DNA of 64,000 nt from Megachile rotundata (Eukaryota > Arthropoda > Insecta > Hymenoptera > Megachilidae): positions 62,001 through 126,000 of the forward strand of contig NW_027473856.1 in NCBI RefSeq assembly GCF_050947335.1. Reading direction: 5' to 3'. The notes below the pieces were generated by a model. The model was given only the letters and a program-made list of their open reading frames with translations, did no database searches and was not told the DNA's origin. The stretch's first letter is position 1. Every line of letters starts with the position of its first letter. The position numbers and the translations under genes were made by a program. Positions 27,256 to 42,092 of this stretch are shown one piece after another.

Positions 27256-29239
27256 TAGAACGACAATTACTATACTTATTAAGCTCACTATTATCAATCT
27301 AACTCATTTTATTAGCAACATTATGCTTATATGATCGATAGAACGACAATTACTATACTTATTACGCTCACTATTATCAATCTAACTCATATTATTAGCC
27401 ACATTATGCTTATATGATCGATATAACGACAATTACTGTACTTATTACTCTTATTATTATTAATCTAGCTCATATTATTAGCCATACTATGCAGATATGA
27501 TCGATATAACGACAATTACTATACTTATTACACTCACTATTATCAATCTAACTCATATTATTAGCCAGATTATGCTTATATGATCGATAGAACGACAATT
27601 ACTATACTTATTACACTCACTATTATCAATCTAACTCATATTATTAGCCACATTATGCTTATATGATCGATATAACGACAATTACTGTACTTATTACTCT
27701 TATTATTATCAATCTAACTCATATTATTAGCCATATTATGGTTATATGATCGATAGTACGACAATTACTATACTCATTACTCTTATTATTATCAATCTAA
27801 CTCATATTATTAGCGATATTGTGCTTATATGATCGATAGAACGACAATTACGTTACTTATTACACTCACTATTATCAATCTAACTCATATTATCAGCCAT
27901 ATTATGTTTATATGACCGATAGAACGACAATTACTATACTTATTACTCTTATTATTATCAATCTAACTCATATTATTAGCCATATTATGGTTATATGACC
28001 GATAGAACGACAATTACTATACTTATTACTCTTATTATTATTAATCTAACTCATATTATTAACCATATTATGCTTATATGATCGATAGTAGGACAATTAC
28101 TATACTTATTTCTCTTATTATTATCAATCTAACTCATATTATTAGCCATATTATGCTTACGTGGTCGATAGAACGACAATTACTATACCCATTACTCTTA
28201 TTATTATCAATCTAACTCATATTATCCGCCATATTATGCTTATATGATCCATATAATGACAATTACTGTACTTATTACTCTTATTATTATCAATCTAACT
28301 CATATTATTAGCCATATTATGCTTATATGATCGATGGAACGACAATTACTATACTTCTTACGCTCACTAATATCAATCTAACTCATATTATTAGCCACAT
28401 TATGCTTATATGATCGATATAACGACAATTACTGTACTTATTACTCTTATCATTATCAATCTAGCTCATATTATTAGCCAATTATGCAGATATGATCGAT
28501 AGTACGACAATTACTATACTCATTACTCTTATTATTATCAATCTAACTCATATTATTAGCGATATTGTGCTTATATGATCGATAGAACGACAATTACGTT
28601 ACTTATTACACTCACTATTATCAATCTAACTCATATTATCAGCCATATTATGGTTATATGTCCGATAGAACGACAATTACTATACATATTACTCTTATTA
28701 TTATCAATCTAACTCATATTATTAGCCATATTATGCTTATATGATCGAAAGGACGACAATTACTATACCCATTACACTTATTATTATCAATCTAACTCAT
28801 ATTATTAGCCATATTATGCCTATATGATCGATATAACGACAATTACTGTACTTATTTTTCTTATTATTATCAATCTAGCTCATATTATTAGCCAATTATG
28901 CAGATATGATGGATAGTACGACAATTACTATACTCATTACTCTTATTATTATCAATCTAACTCATATTATTAGCGATATTGTGCGTATATGATCGATAGA
29001 ACGACAATTACGTTACTTATTACACTCACTATTATCAATCTAACTCATATTATCAGCCATATTATGGTTATATGACCGATAGAACGACAATTACTATACA
29101 TATTACTCTTATTATTATCAATCTAACTCATATTATTAGCCATATTATGCTTATATGACCGATAGAACGACAATTACTACACTTACTACTCTTATTATTA
29201 TCAATCTAACTCATATTATTAGCCATATTATGCTTATAT

Positions 29240-29907
29240 GATCGATAGAACGACAATTACTATACCTATTATTCTTATTATTATGAATGTAACTCATATT
29301 ATTAGCCATATTATGCTTATATGATCGAAAGGACGACAATTACTATACTCATTACACTTATTATTATCAATCTAACTCATATTATTAGCCATATTATGCT
29401 TATATGATCGATATAACGACAATTACTGTACTTATTTCTCTTATTATTATCAATCTAGCTCCTATTATTAGCCAATTATGCAGATATGATCGATAGTACG
29501 ACAATTACTATACTTATTACTCTTATTATTATCAATCTAACTCATATTATTAGCCATATTATGCTTATATGATCGATAGAACGACAATTACTATACCTAT
29601 TATTCTTATTATTATGAATGTAACTCATATTATTAGCCATATTATGCTTATATGATCGAAAGGACGACAATTACTATACTCATTACACTTATTATTATCA
29701 ATCTAACTCATATTATTAGCCATATTATGCTTATATGATCGATATAACGACAATTACTGTACTTATTTCTCTTATTATTATCAATCTAGCTCCTATTATT
29801 AGCCAATTATGCAGATATGATCGATAGTACGACAATTACTATACTTATTACTCTTATTATTATCAATCTAACTCATATTATTAGCCATATTATGCTTATA
29901 TGATCGA
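29240..29907 (+). repeat. Second GAAAGG-type 331-bp tandem duplication
   Basis: GAAAGGACGAC markers at 29327 and 29658 are 331 bp apart. Here the duplicated set also includes the preceding ATACCTATTATTC / GAATGTAAC monomer, so the register of duplication differs from that at 26675-27255. It is an independent event or a shifted exchange. Confidence 0.8.
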
Positions 29908-32379
29908 TAGTACGACAATTACTATACTCATTACTCTTATTATTATCAATCTAACTCATATTATTAGCCATATTATGCTTATATGATCGATAGAACGACA
30001 ATTACTATACTTATTACGCTCACTATTATCAATCTAACTCATTTTATTAGCAACATTATGCTTATATGATCGATAGAACGACAATTACTATACTTATTAC
30101 GCTCACTATTATCAATCTAACTCATATTATTAGCCAGATTATGCTTATATGATCGATAAAACGACAATTACTATACTTATTACACTCACTATTATCAATC
30201 TAACTCATATTATTAGCCACATTATGCTTATATGATCGATATAACGACAATTACTGTACTTATTACTCTTATTATTATTAATCTAACTCATATTATTAGC
30301 CATATTATGGTTATATGATCGATAGTACGACAATTACTATACTCATTACTCTTATTATTATCAATCTAACTCATATTATTAGCCATATTATGCTTACGTG
30401 GTCGATAGAACGACAATTACTATACTCATTACTCTTATTATTATCAATCTAACTCATATTTTCCGCCATATTATGCTTATATGATCCATATAATGACAAT
30501 TACTGTACTTATTACTCTTATTATTATCAATCTAACTCATATTATTAGCCATATTATGCTTATATGATCGATGGAACGACAATTACTATACTTCTTACGC
30601 TCACTAATATCAATCTAACTCATATTATTAGCCACATTATGCTTATATGATCGATGTAACGACAATTACTGTACTTATTACTCTTATCATTATCAATATA
30701 GCTCATATTATTAGCCAATTATGCAGATATGATTGATAGTACGACAATTACTATACTCATTAGTCTTATTATTATCAATCTAACTCATATTATTAGCGAT
30801 ATTGTGCTTATATGATCGATAGAACGACAATTACGTTACTTATTACACTCACTATTATCAATCTAACTCATATTATCAGCCATATTATGTTTATATGACC
30901 GATAGAACGACAATTACTATACTTATTACTCTTATTATTATCAATCTAACTCATATTATTAGCCATATTATGGTTATATGACCGATAGAACGACAATTAC
31001 TATACTTATTACTCTTATTATTATTAATCTAACTCATATTATTAGCCATATTATGCTTATATGATCGATAGTAGGACAATTACTATACTTATTTCTCTTA
31101 TTATTATCAATCTAACTCATATTATTAGCCATATTATGCTTACGTGGTCGATAGAACGACAATTACTATACCCATTACTCTTATTATTATCAATCTAACT
31201 CATATTATCCGCCATATTATGCTTATATGATCCATATAATGACAATTACTGTACTTATTACTCTTATTATTATCAATCTAACTCATATTATTAGCCATAT
31301 TATGCTTATATGATCGATGGAACGACAATTACTATACTTCTTACGCTCACTAATATCAATCTAACTCATATTATTAGCCACATTATGCTTATATGATCGA
31401 TATAACGACAATTAGTGTACTTATTACTCTTATCATTATCAATCTAGCTCATATTATTAGCCAATTATGCAGATATGATCGATAGTACGACAATTACTAT
31501 ACTCATTACTCTTATTATTATCAATCTAACTCATATTATTAGCGATATTGTGCTTATATGATCGATAGAACGACAATTACGTTACTTATTACACTCACTA
31601 TTATCAATCTAACTCATATTATCAGCCATATTATGGTTATATGTCCGATAGAACGACAATTACTATACATATTACTCTTATTATTATCAATCTAACTCAT
31701 ATTATTAGCCATATTATGCTTATATGATCGAAAGGACGACAATTACTATACTCATTACACTTATTATTATCAATCTAACTCATATTATTAGCCATATTAT
31801 GCCTATATGATCGATATAACGACAATTACTGTACTTATTTTTCTTATTATTATCAATCTAGCTCATATTATTAGCCAATTATGCAGATATGATGGATAGT
31901 ACGACAATTACTATACTCATTACTCTTATTATTATCAATCTAACTCATATTATTAGCGATATTGTGCTTATATGATCGATAGAACGACAATTACGTTACT
32001 TATTACACTCACTATTATCAATCTAACTCATATTATCAGCCATATTATGGTTATATGACCGATAGAACGACAATTACTATACATATTACTCTTATTATTA
32101 TCAATCTAACTCATATTATTAGCCATATTATGCTTATATGATCGATAGAACGACAATTACTATACTTATTACACTCACTATTATCAATCTAACTCATATT
32201 ATTAGCCACATTATGCTTATATGGTCGGTATAACGACAATTACTGTACTTATTACTCTTATCATTATCAATGTAACTCATATTATTAGATATATTATAGT
32301 TATATGACCGATAGAACGACAATAACTACACTTACTACTCTTATTATTATCAATCTAACTCATATTATTAGCCATATTA

Positions 32380-34120
32380 TGCTTCATATGATCGATAGAA
32401 CGACAATTACTATACCTATTATTCTTATTATTATGAATGTAACTCATATTATTAGCCATATTATGCTTATATGATCGAAAGGACGACATTACTATACTCA
32501 TTACACTTATTATTATCAATCTAACTCATATTATTAGCCATATTATGCTTATATGATCGATATAACGACAATTACTGTACTTATTTCTCTTATTATATCA
32601 ATCTAGCTTCCTATTATTAGCCAATTATGCAGATATGATCGATAGTACGACAATTACTATACTTATTACTCTTATTATTATCAATCTAACTCATATTATT
32701 AGCCATATTATGCTTATATGATCGATAGTACGACAATTACTATACTCATTACTCTTATTATTATCAATCTAACTCATATTATTAGCCATATTATGCTTAT
32801 ATGATCGATAGTACGACAATTACTATACTCATTACTCTTATTATTATCAATCTAACTCATATTATTAGCCATATTATGCTTATATGATCGATAGAACGAC
32901 AATTACTATACTTATTACGCTCACTATTATCAATCTAACTCATTTTATTAGCAACATTATGCTTATATGATCGATAGAACGACAATTACTATACTTATTA
33001 CGCTCACTATTATCAATCTAACTCATATTATTAGCCACATTATGCTTATATGATCGATATAACGACAATTACTGTACTTATTACTCTTATTATTATTAAT
33101 CCTAGCTCATATAATTAGCCATACTATGCAGATATGATCGATATAACGACAATTACTATACTTATTACACTCACTATTATCAATCTAACTCATATTATTA
33201 GCCAGATTATGCTTATATGATCGATAGAACGACAATTACTATACTTATTACACTCACTATTATCAATCTAACTCATATTATTAACCACATTATGCTTATA
33301 TGATCGATATAACGACAATAACTGTACTTATTACTCTTATTATTATCAATCTAACTCATATTATTAGCCATATTATGGTTATATGATCGATAGTACGACA
33401 ATTACTATACTCATTACTCTTATTATTATCAATCTAACTCATATTATTAGCCATATTATGCTTACGTGGTCGATAGAACGACAATTACTATACTCATTAC
33501 TCTTATTATTATCAATCTAACTCATATTATCCGCCATATTATGCTTATATGATCCATATAATGACAATTACTGTACTTATTACTCTTATTATTATCAATC
33601 TAACTCATATTATTAGCCATATTATGCTTATATGATCGATGGAACGACAATTACTATACTCTTACGCTCACTAATATCAATCTAACTCATATTATTAGCC
33701 ACATTATGCTTATATGATCGATATAACGACAATTGCTGTACTTATTACTCTTATCATTATCAATATAGCTCATATTATTAGCCAATTATGCAGATATGAT
33801 TGATAGTACGACAATTACTATACTCATTACTCTTATTATTATCAATCTAACTCATATTATTAGCGATATTGTGCTTATATGATCGATAGAACGACAATTA
33901 CGTTACTTATTACACTCACTATTATCAATCTAACTCATATTATCAGCCATATTATGTTTATATGACCGATAGAACGACAATTACTATACTTATTACTCTT
34001 ATTATTATCAATCTAACTCATATTATTAGCCATATTATGGTTATATGACCGATAGAACGACAATTACTATACTTATTACTCTTATTATTATTAATCTAAC
34101 TCATATTATTAGCCACCATA
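32380..34120 (+). other. Cluster of small indels in the satellite
   Basis: Compared with neighbouring copies, this 1.74-kb stretch has an inserted C in GCTTCATATG (about 32385), a lost A in ACGACATTACT (about 32488), a lost T in TTATTATATC (about 32596), an added T in GCTTCCTATT (about 32609), an added C in AATCCTAGC (about 33101), a lost T in ATACTCTTACGC (about 33660) and three added bases in AGCCACCATATT (about 34116). The aligned partner at 37163-39185 lacks them: the offset is 4,563 bp before and 4,560 bp after. Apart from the recurrent 82-bp subtype I saw no indels elsewhere. Local sequencing or polishing error is the simplest explanation; a locally diverged patch is the alternative. 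Confidence 0.85.
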
Positions 34121-34625
34121 TTATGCTTATATGATCGATAGTAGGACAATTACTATACTTATTTCTCTTATTATTATCAATCTAACTCATATTATTAGCC
34201 GTATTATGCTTATATGATCGACGGAACGACAATTACTATACTTATTGCGCTCACTAATATCAATCTAACTCATATTATTAGCCACATTATGCTTATATGA
34301 TCGATATAACGACAATTATTGTACTTATTTTTCTTATTATTATCAATCTAGCTCATATTATTAGCGAATTATGCAGATATGATCGATAGTACGACAATTA
34401 CTATACTCATTACTCTTATTATTATCAATCTAACTCATATTATTAGCGATATTGTGCTTATATGATCGATAGAACGACAATTACGTTACTTATTACACTC
34501 ACTATTATCAATCTAACTCATATTATCAGCCATATTATGGTTATATGTCCGATAGAACGACAATTACTATACATATTACTCTTATTATTATCAATCTAAC
34601 TCATATTATTAGCCATATTATGCTT
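32600..34625 (+). repeat. 2.0-kb block repeated at 4,563/4,560-bp offset
   Basis: ATCGATAGTACG at 32638 matches 37201 (4,563 bp), and the rare TAGCGAATTATG variant at 34362 matches 38922 (4,560 bp). The three-base change of offset is exactly the net indel content between these points. The block ends at 34625, where this copy goes to GAAAGGACGAC and the partner to GATAGAACGAC. Confidence 0.86.
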
Positions 34626-37200
34626 ATATGATCGAAAGGACGACAATTACTATACTCATTATACTTATTATTATCAATCTAACTCATATTATTAGCCATA
34701 TTATGCTTATATGATCGATATAACGACAATTACTGTACTTATTTCTCTTATTATTATCAATCTAGCTCCTATTATTAGCCAATTATGCAGATATGATCGA
34801 TAGTACGACAATTACTATACTTATTACTCTTATTATTATCAATCTAACTCATATTATTAGCCATATTATGCTTATATGATCGATAGTACGACAATTACTA
34901 TACTCATTACTCTTATTATTATCAATCTAACTCATATTATTAGCCATATTATGCTTATATGATCGATAGTACGACAATTACTATACTCATTACTCTTATT
35001 ATTATCAATCTAACTCATATTATTAGCCATATTATGCTTATATGATCGATAGAACGACAATTACTATACTTATTACGCTCACTATTATCAATCTAACTCA
35101 TTTTATTAGCAACATTATGCTTATATGATCGATAGAACGACAATTACTATACTTATTACGCTCACTATTATCAATCTAACTCATATTATTAGCCACATTA
35201 TACTTATATGATCGATATAACGACAATTACTGTACTTATTACTCTTATTATTATTAATCTAGCTCATATTATTAGCCATACTATGCAGATATGATCGATA
35301 TAACGACAATTACTATACTTATTACACTCACTATTATCAATCTAACTCATATTATTAGCCATATTATGCTTATATGATCGATAGAACGACAATTACTATA
35401 CTTATTACACTCACTATTATCAATCTAACTCATATTATTAGCCACATTATGCTTATATGGTCGGTATAACGACAATTACTGTACTTATTACTCTTATCAT
35501 TATCAATGTAACTCATATTATTAGGTATATTATAGTTATATGACCGATAGAACGACAATTACTACACTTACTACTCTTATTATTATCAATCTAACTCATA
35601 TTATTAGCCATATTATGCTTATATGATCGATAGAACGACAATTGCTATACCTATTATTCTTATTATTATGAATGTAACTCATATTATTAGCCATATTATG
35701 CTTATATGATCGAAAGGACGACAATTACTATACTCATTACACTTATTATTATCAATCTAACTCATATTATTAGCCATATTATGCTTATATGATCGATATA
35801 ACGACAATTACTGTACTTATTTCTCTTATTATTATCAATCTAGCTCCTATTATTAGCCAATTATGCAGATATGATCGATAGTACGACAATTACTATACTT
35901 ATTACTCTTATTATTATCAATCTAACTCATATTATTAGCCATATTATGCTTATATGATCGATAGTACGACAATTACTATACTCATTACTCTTATTATTAT
36001 CAATCTAACTCATATTATTAGCCATATTATGCTTATATGATCGATAGTACGACAATTACTATACTCATTACTCTTATTATTATCAATCTAACTCATATTA
36101 TTAGCCATATTATGCTTATATGATCGATATAACGACAATTACTGTACTTATTTCTCTTATTATTATCAATCTAGCTCCTATTATTAGCCAATTATGCAGA
36201 TATGATCGATAGTACGACAATTACTATACTTATTACTCTTATTATTATCAATCTAACTCATATTATTAGCCATATTATGCTTATATGATCGATAGTACGA
36301 CAATTACTATACTCATTACTCTTATTATTATCAATCTAACTCATATTATTAGCCATATTATGCTTATATGATCGATAGTACGACAATTACTATACTCATT
36401 ACTCTTATTATTATCAATCTAACTCATATTATTAGCCATATTATGCTTATATGATCGATAGAACGACAATTACTATACTTATTACGCTCACTATTATCAA
36501 TCTAACTCATTTTATTAGCAACATTATGCTTATATGATCGATAGAACGACAATTACTATACTTATTACGCTCACTATTATCAATCTAACTCATATTATTA
36601 GCCACATTATACTTATATGATCGATATAACGACAATTACTGTACTTATTACTCTTATTATTATTAATCTAGCTCATATTATTAGCCATACTATGCAGATA
36701 TGATCGATATAACGACAATTACTATACTTATTACACTCACTATTATCAATCTAACTCATATTATTAGCCAGATTATGCTTATATGATCGATAGAACGACA
36801 ATTACTATACTTATTACACTCACTATTATCAATCTAACTCATATTATTAGCCACATTATGCTTATATGATCGATATAACGACAATTACTGTACTTATTAC
36901 TCTTATTATTATCAATCTAACTCATATTATTAGCCATATTATGGTTATATGATCGATAGTACGACAATTACTATACTCATTACTCTTATTATTATCAATC
37001 TAACTCATATTATTAGCCATATTATGCTTACGTGGTCGATAGAACGACAATTACTATACTCATTACTCTTATTATTATCAATCTAACTCATATTATCCGC
37101 CATATTATGCTTATATGATCCATATAATGACAATTACTGTACTTATTACTCTTATTATTATCAATCTAACTCATATTATTAGCCATATTATGCTTATATG
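34625..37200 (+). repeat. 2.6-kb block repeated at 4,892-bp offset
   Basis: GAAAGGACGAC at 34634 matches 39526, and GATCGATATAAC at 36122 matches 41014, both 4,892 bp apart (59 monomers minus five bases). This offset is 332 bp, exactly four 83-bp monomers, larger than the 4,560-bp offset of the block just before it. The partner array therefore has four extra monomers at the junction (about 39185-39517). A private ATTGCTATACC variant lies near 35643. Confidence 0.86.
35791..36452 (+). repeat. 331-bp four-monomer unit, two tandem copies (locus 1)
   Basis: GATCGATATAAC starts at 35791 and 36122. Each unit is one 82-bp monomer (CTCCTATTATTAGCCAATT) followed by three GATAGTAC monomers, and the next monomer after 36452 is of the GATAGAAC type. 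The same exact doublet recurs at 40683, 46654, 56689 and 60835. Confidence 0.88.
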
Positions 37201-39185
37201 ATCGATAGTACGACAATTACTATACTTATTACTCTTATTATTATCAATCTAACTCATATTATTAGCCATATTATGCTTATATGATCGATAGTACGACAAT
37301 TACTATACTCATTACTCTTATTATTATCAATCTAACTCATATTATTAGCCATATTATGCTTATATGATCGATAGTACGACAATTACTATACTCATTACTC
37401 TTGTTATTATCAATCTAACTCATATTATTAGCCATATTATGCTTATATGATCGATAGAACGACAATTACTATACTTATTACGCTCACTATTATCAATCTA
37501 ACTCATTTTATTAGCAACATTATGCTTATATGATCGATAGAACGACAATTACTATACTTATTACGCTCACTATTATCAATCTAACTCATATTATTAGCCA
37601 CATTATACTTATATGATCGATATAACGACAATTACTGTACTTATTACTCTTATTATTATTAATCTAGCTCATATTATTAGCCATACTATGCAGATATGAT
37701 CGATATAACGACAATTACTATACTTATTACACTCACTATTATCAATCTAACTCATATTATTAGCCAGATTATGCTTATATGATCGATAGAACGACAATTA
37801 CTATACTTATTACACTCACTATTATCAATCTAACTCATATTATTAGCCACATTATGCTTATATGATCGATATAACTACAATTACTGTACTTATTACTCTT
37901 ATTATTATCAATCTAACTCATATTATTAGCCATATTATGGTTATATGATCGATAGTACGACAATTACTATACTCATTACTCTTATTATTATCAATCTAAC
38001 TCATATTATTAGCCATATTATGCTTACGTGGTCGATAGAACGACAATTACTATACTCATTACTCTTATTATTATCAATCTAACTCATATTATCCGCCATA
38101 TTATGCTTATATGATCCATATAATGACAATTACTGTACTTATTACTCTTATTATTATCAATCTAACTCATATTATTAGCCATATTATGCTTATATGATCG
38201 ATGGAACGACAATTACTATACTTCTTACGCTCACTAATATCAATCTAACTCATATTATTAGCCACATTATGCTTATATGATCGATATAACGACAATTACT
38301 GTACTTATTACTCTTATCATTATCAATATAGCTCATATTATTAGCCAATTATGCAGATATGATTGATAGTACGACAATTACTATACTCATTACTCTTATT
38401 ATTATCAATCTAACTCATATTATTAGCGATATTGTGCTTATATGATCGATAGAACGACAATTACGTTACTTATTACACTCACTATTATCAATCTAACTCA
38501 TATTATCAGCCATATTATGTTTATATGACCGATAGAACGACAATTACTATACTTATTACTCTTATTATTATCAATCTAACTCATATTATTAGCCATATTA
38601 TGGTTATATGACCGATAGAACGACAATTACTATACTTATTACTCTTATTATTATTAATCTAACTCATATTATTAGCCATATTATGCTTATATGATCGATA
38701 GTAGGACAATTACTATACTTATTTCTCTTATTATTATCAATCTAACTCATATTATTAGCCGTATTATGCTTATATGATCGACGGAACGACAATTACTATA
38801 CTTATTGCGCTCACTAATATCAATCTAACTCATATTATTAGCCACATTATGCTTATATGATCGATATAACGACAATTATTGTACTTATTTTTCTTATTAT
38901 TATCAATCTAGCTCATATTATTAGCGAATTATGCAGATATGATCGATAGTACGACAATTACTATACTCATTACTCTTATTATTATCAATCTAACTCATAT
39001 TATTAGCGATATTGTGCTTATATGATCGATAGAACGACAATTACGTTACTTATTACACTCACTATTATCAATCTAACTCATATTATCAGCCATATTATGG
39101 TTATATGTCCGATAGAACGACAATTACTATACATATTACTCTTATTATTATCAATCTAACTCATATTATTAGCCATATTATGCTT
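37163..39185 (+). repeat. Indel-free partner of the 32600-34625 block
   Basis: This copy has the same monomer order as 32600-34625 without its small indels, so it serves as the local reference for judging them. It carries one private change, CTTGTTATTATC near 37402. Confidence 0.85.
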
Positions 39186-39516
39186 ATATGATCGATAGAA
39201 CGACAATTACTATACTTATTACACTCACTATTATCAATCTAACTCATATTAATAGCCACATTATGCTTATATGGTCGATATAACGACAATTACTGTACTT
39301 ATTACTCTTATCATTATCAATGTAACTCATATTATTAGGTATATTATAGTTATATGACCGATAGAACGACAATTACTACACTTACTACTCTTATTATTAT
39401 CAATCTAACTCATATTATTAGCCATATTATGCTTATATGATCGATAGAACGACAATTACTATACCTATTATTCTTATTATTATGAATGTAACTCATATTA
39501 TTAGCCATATTATGCT

Positions 39517-42092
39517 TATATGATCGAAAGGACGACAATTACTATACTCATTATACTTATTATTATCAATCTAACTCATATTATTAGCCATATTATGCTT
39601 ATATGATCGATATAACGACAATTACTGTACTTATTTCTCTTATTATTATCAATCTAGCTCCTATTATTAGCCAATTATGCAGATATGATCGATAGTACGA
39701 CAATTACTATACTTATTACTCTTATTATTATCAATCTAACTCATATTATTAGCCATATTATGCTTATATGATCGATAGTACGACAATTACTATACTCATT
39801 ACTCTTATTATTATCAATCTAACTCATATTATTAGCCATATTATGCTTATATGATCGATAGTACGACAATTACTATACTCATTACTCTTATTATTATCAA
39901 TCTAACTCATATTATTAGCCATATTATGCTTATATGATCGATAGAACGACAATTACTATACTTATTACGCTCACTATTATCAATCTAACTCATTTTATTA
40001 GCAACATTATGCTTATATGATCGATAGAACGACAATTACTATACTTATTACGCTCACTATTATCAATCTAACTCATATTATTAGCCACATTATACTTATA
40101 TGATCGATATAACGACAATTACTGTACTTATTACTCTTATTATTATTAATCTAGCTCATATTATTAGCCATACTATGCAGATATGATCGATATAACGACA
40201 ATTACTATACTTATTACACTCACTATTATCAATCTAACTCATATTATTAGCCATATTATGCTTATATGATCGATAGAACGACAATTACTATACTTATTAC
40301 ACTCACTATTATCAATCTAACTCATATTATTAGCCACATTATGCTTATATGGTCGGTATAACGACAATTACTGTACTTATTACTCTTATCATTATCAATG
40401 TAACTCATATTATTAGGTATATTATAGTTATATGACCGATAGAACGACAATTACTACACTTACTACTCTTATTATTATCAATCTAACTCATATTATTAGC
40501 CATATTATGCTTATATGATCGATAGAACGACAATTACTATACCTATTATTCTTATTATTATGAATGTAACTCATATTATTAGCCATATTATGCTTATATG
40601 ATCGAAAGGACGACAATTACTATACTCATTACACTTATTATTATCAATCTAACTCATATTATTAGCCATATTATGCTTATATGATCGATATAACGACAAT
40701 TACTGTACTTATTTCTCTTATTATTATCAATCTAGCTCCTATTATTAGCCAATTATGCAGATATGATCGATAGTACGACAATTACTATACTTATTACTCT
40801 TATTATTATCAATTTAACTCATATTATTAGCCATATTATGCTTATATGATCGATAGTACGACAATTACTATACTCATTACTCTTATTATTATCAATCTAA
40901 CTCATATTATTAGCCATATTATGCTTATATGATCGATAGTACGACAATTACTATACTCATTACTCTTATTATTATCAATCTAACTCATATTATTAGCCAT
41001 ATTATGCTTATATGATCGATATAACGACAATTACTGTACTTATTTCTCTTATTATTATCAATCTAGCTCCTATTATTAGCCAATTATGCAGATATGATCG
41101 ATAGTACGACAATTACTATACTTATTACTCTTATTATTATCAATCTAACTCATATTATTAGCCATATTATGCTTATATGATCGATAGTACGACAATTACT
41201 ATACTCATTACTCTTATTATTATCAATCTAACTCATATTATTAGCCATATTATGCTTATATGATCGATAGTACGACAATTACTATACTCATTACTCTTAT
41301 TATTATCAATCTAACTCATATTATTAGCCATATTATGCTTATATGATCGATAGAACGACAATTACTATACTTATTACGCTCACTATTATCAATCTAACTC
41401 ATTTTATTAGCAACATTATGCTTATATGATCGATAGAACGACAATTACTATACTTATTACGCTCACTATTATCAATCTAACTCGTATTATTAGCCACATT
41501 ATACTTATATGATCGATATAACGACAATTACTGTACTTATTACTCTTATTATTATTAATCTAGCTCATATTATTAGCCATACTATGCAGATATGATCGAT
41601 ATAACGACAATTACTATACTTATTACACTCACTATTATCAATCTAACTCATATTATTAGCCAGATTATGCTTATATGATCGATAGAACGACAATTACTAT
41701 ACTTATTACACTCACTATTATCAATCTAACTCATATTATTAGCCACATTATGCTTATATGATCGATATAACGACAATTACTGTACTTATTACTCTTATTA
41801 TTATCAATCTAACTCATATTATTAGCCATATTATGGTTATATGATCGATAGTACGACAATTACTATACTCATTACTCTTATTATTATCAATCTAACTCAT
41901 ATTATTAGCCATATTATGTTTACGTGGTCGATAGAACGACAATTACTATACTCATTACTCTTATTATTATCAATCTAACTCATATTATCCGCCATATTAT
42001 GCTTATATGATCCATATAATGACAATTACTGTACTTATTACTCTTATTATTATCAATCTAACTCATATTATTAGCCATATTATGCTTATATG
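39517..42092 (+). repeat. Partner of the 4,892-bp-offset block
   Basis: Partner of 34625-37200. It differs by a few substitutions: AATTTAAC at 40811, CTCGTATT at 41481 and ATGTTTACGTGG near 41917. These three private variants recur 5,971 bp downstream, so this copy, not 34625-37200, is the template of the next duplication. Confidence 0.86.
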
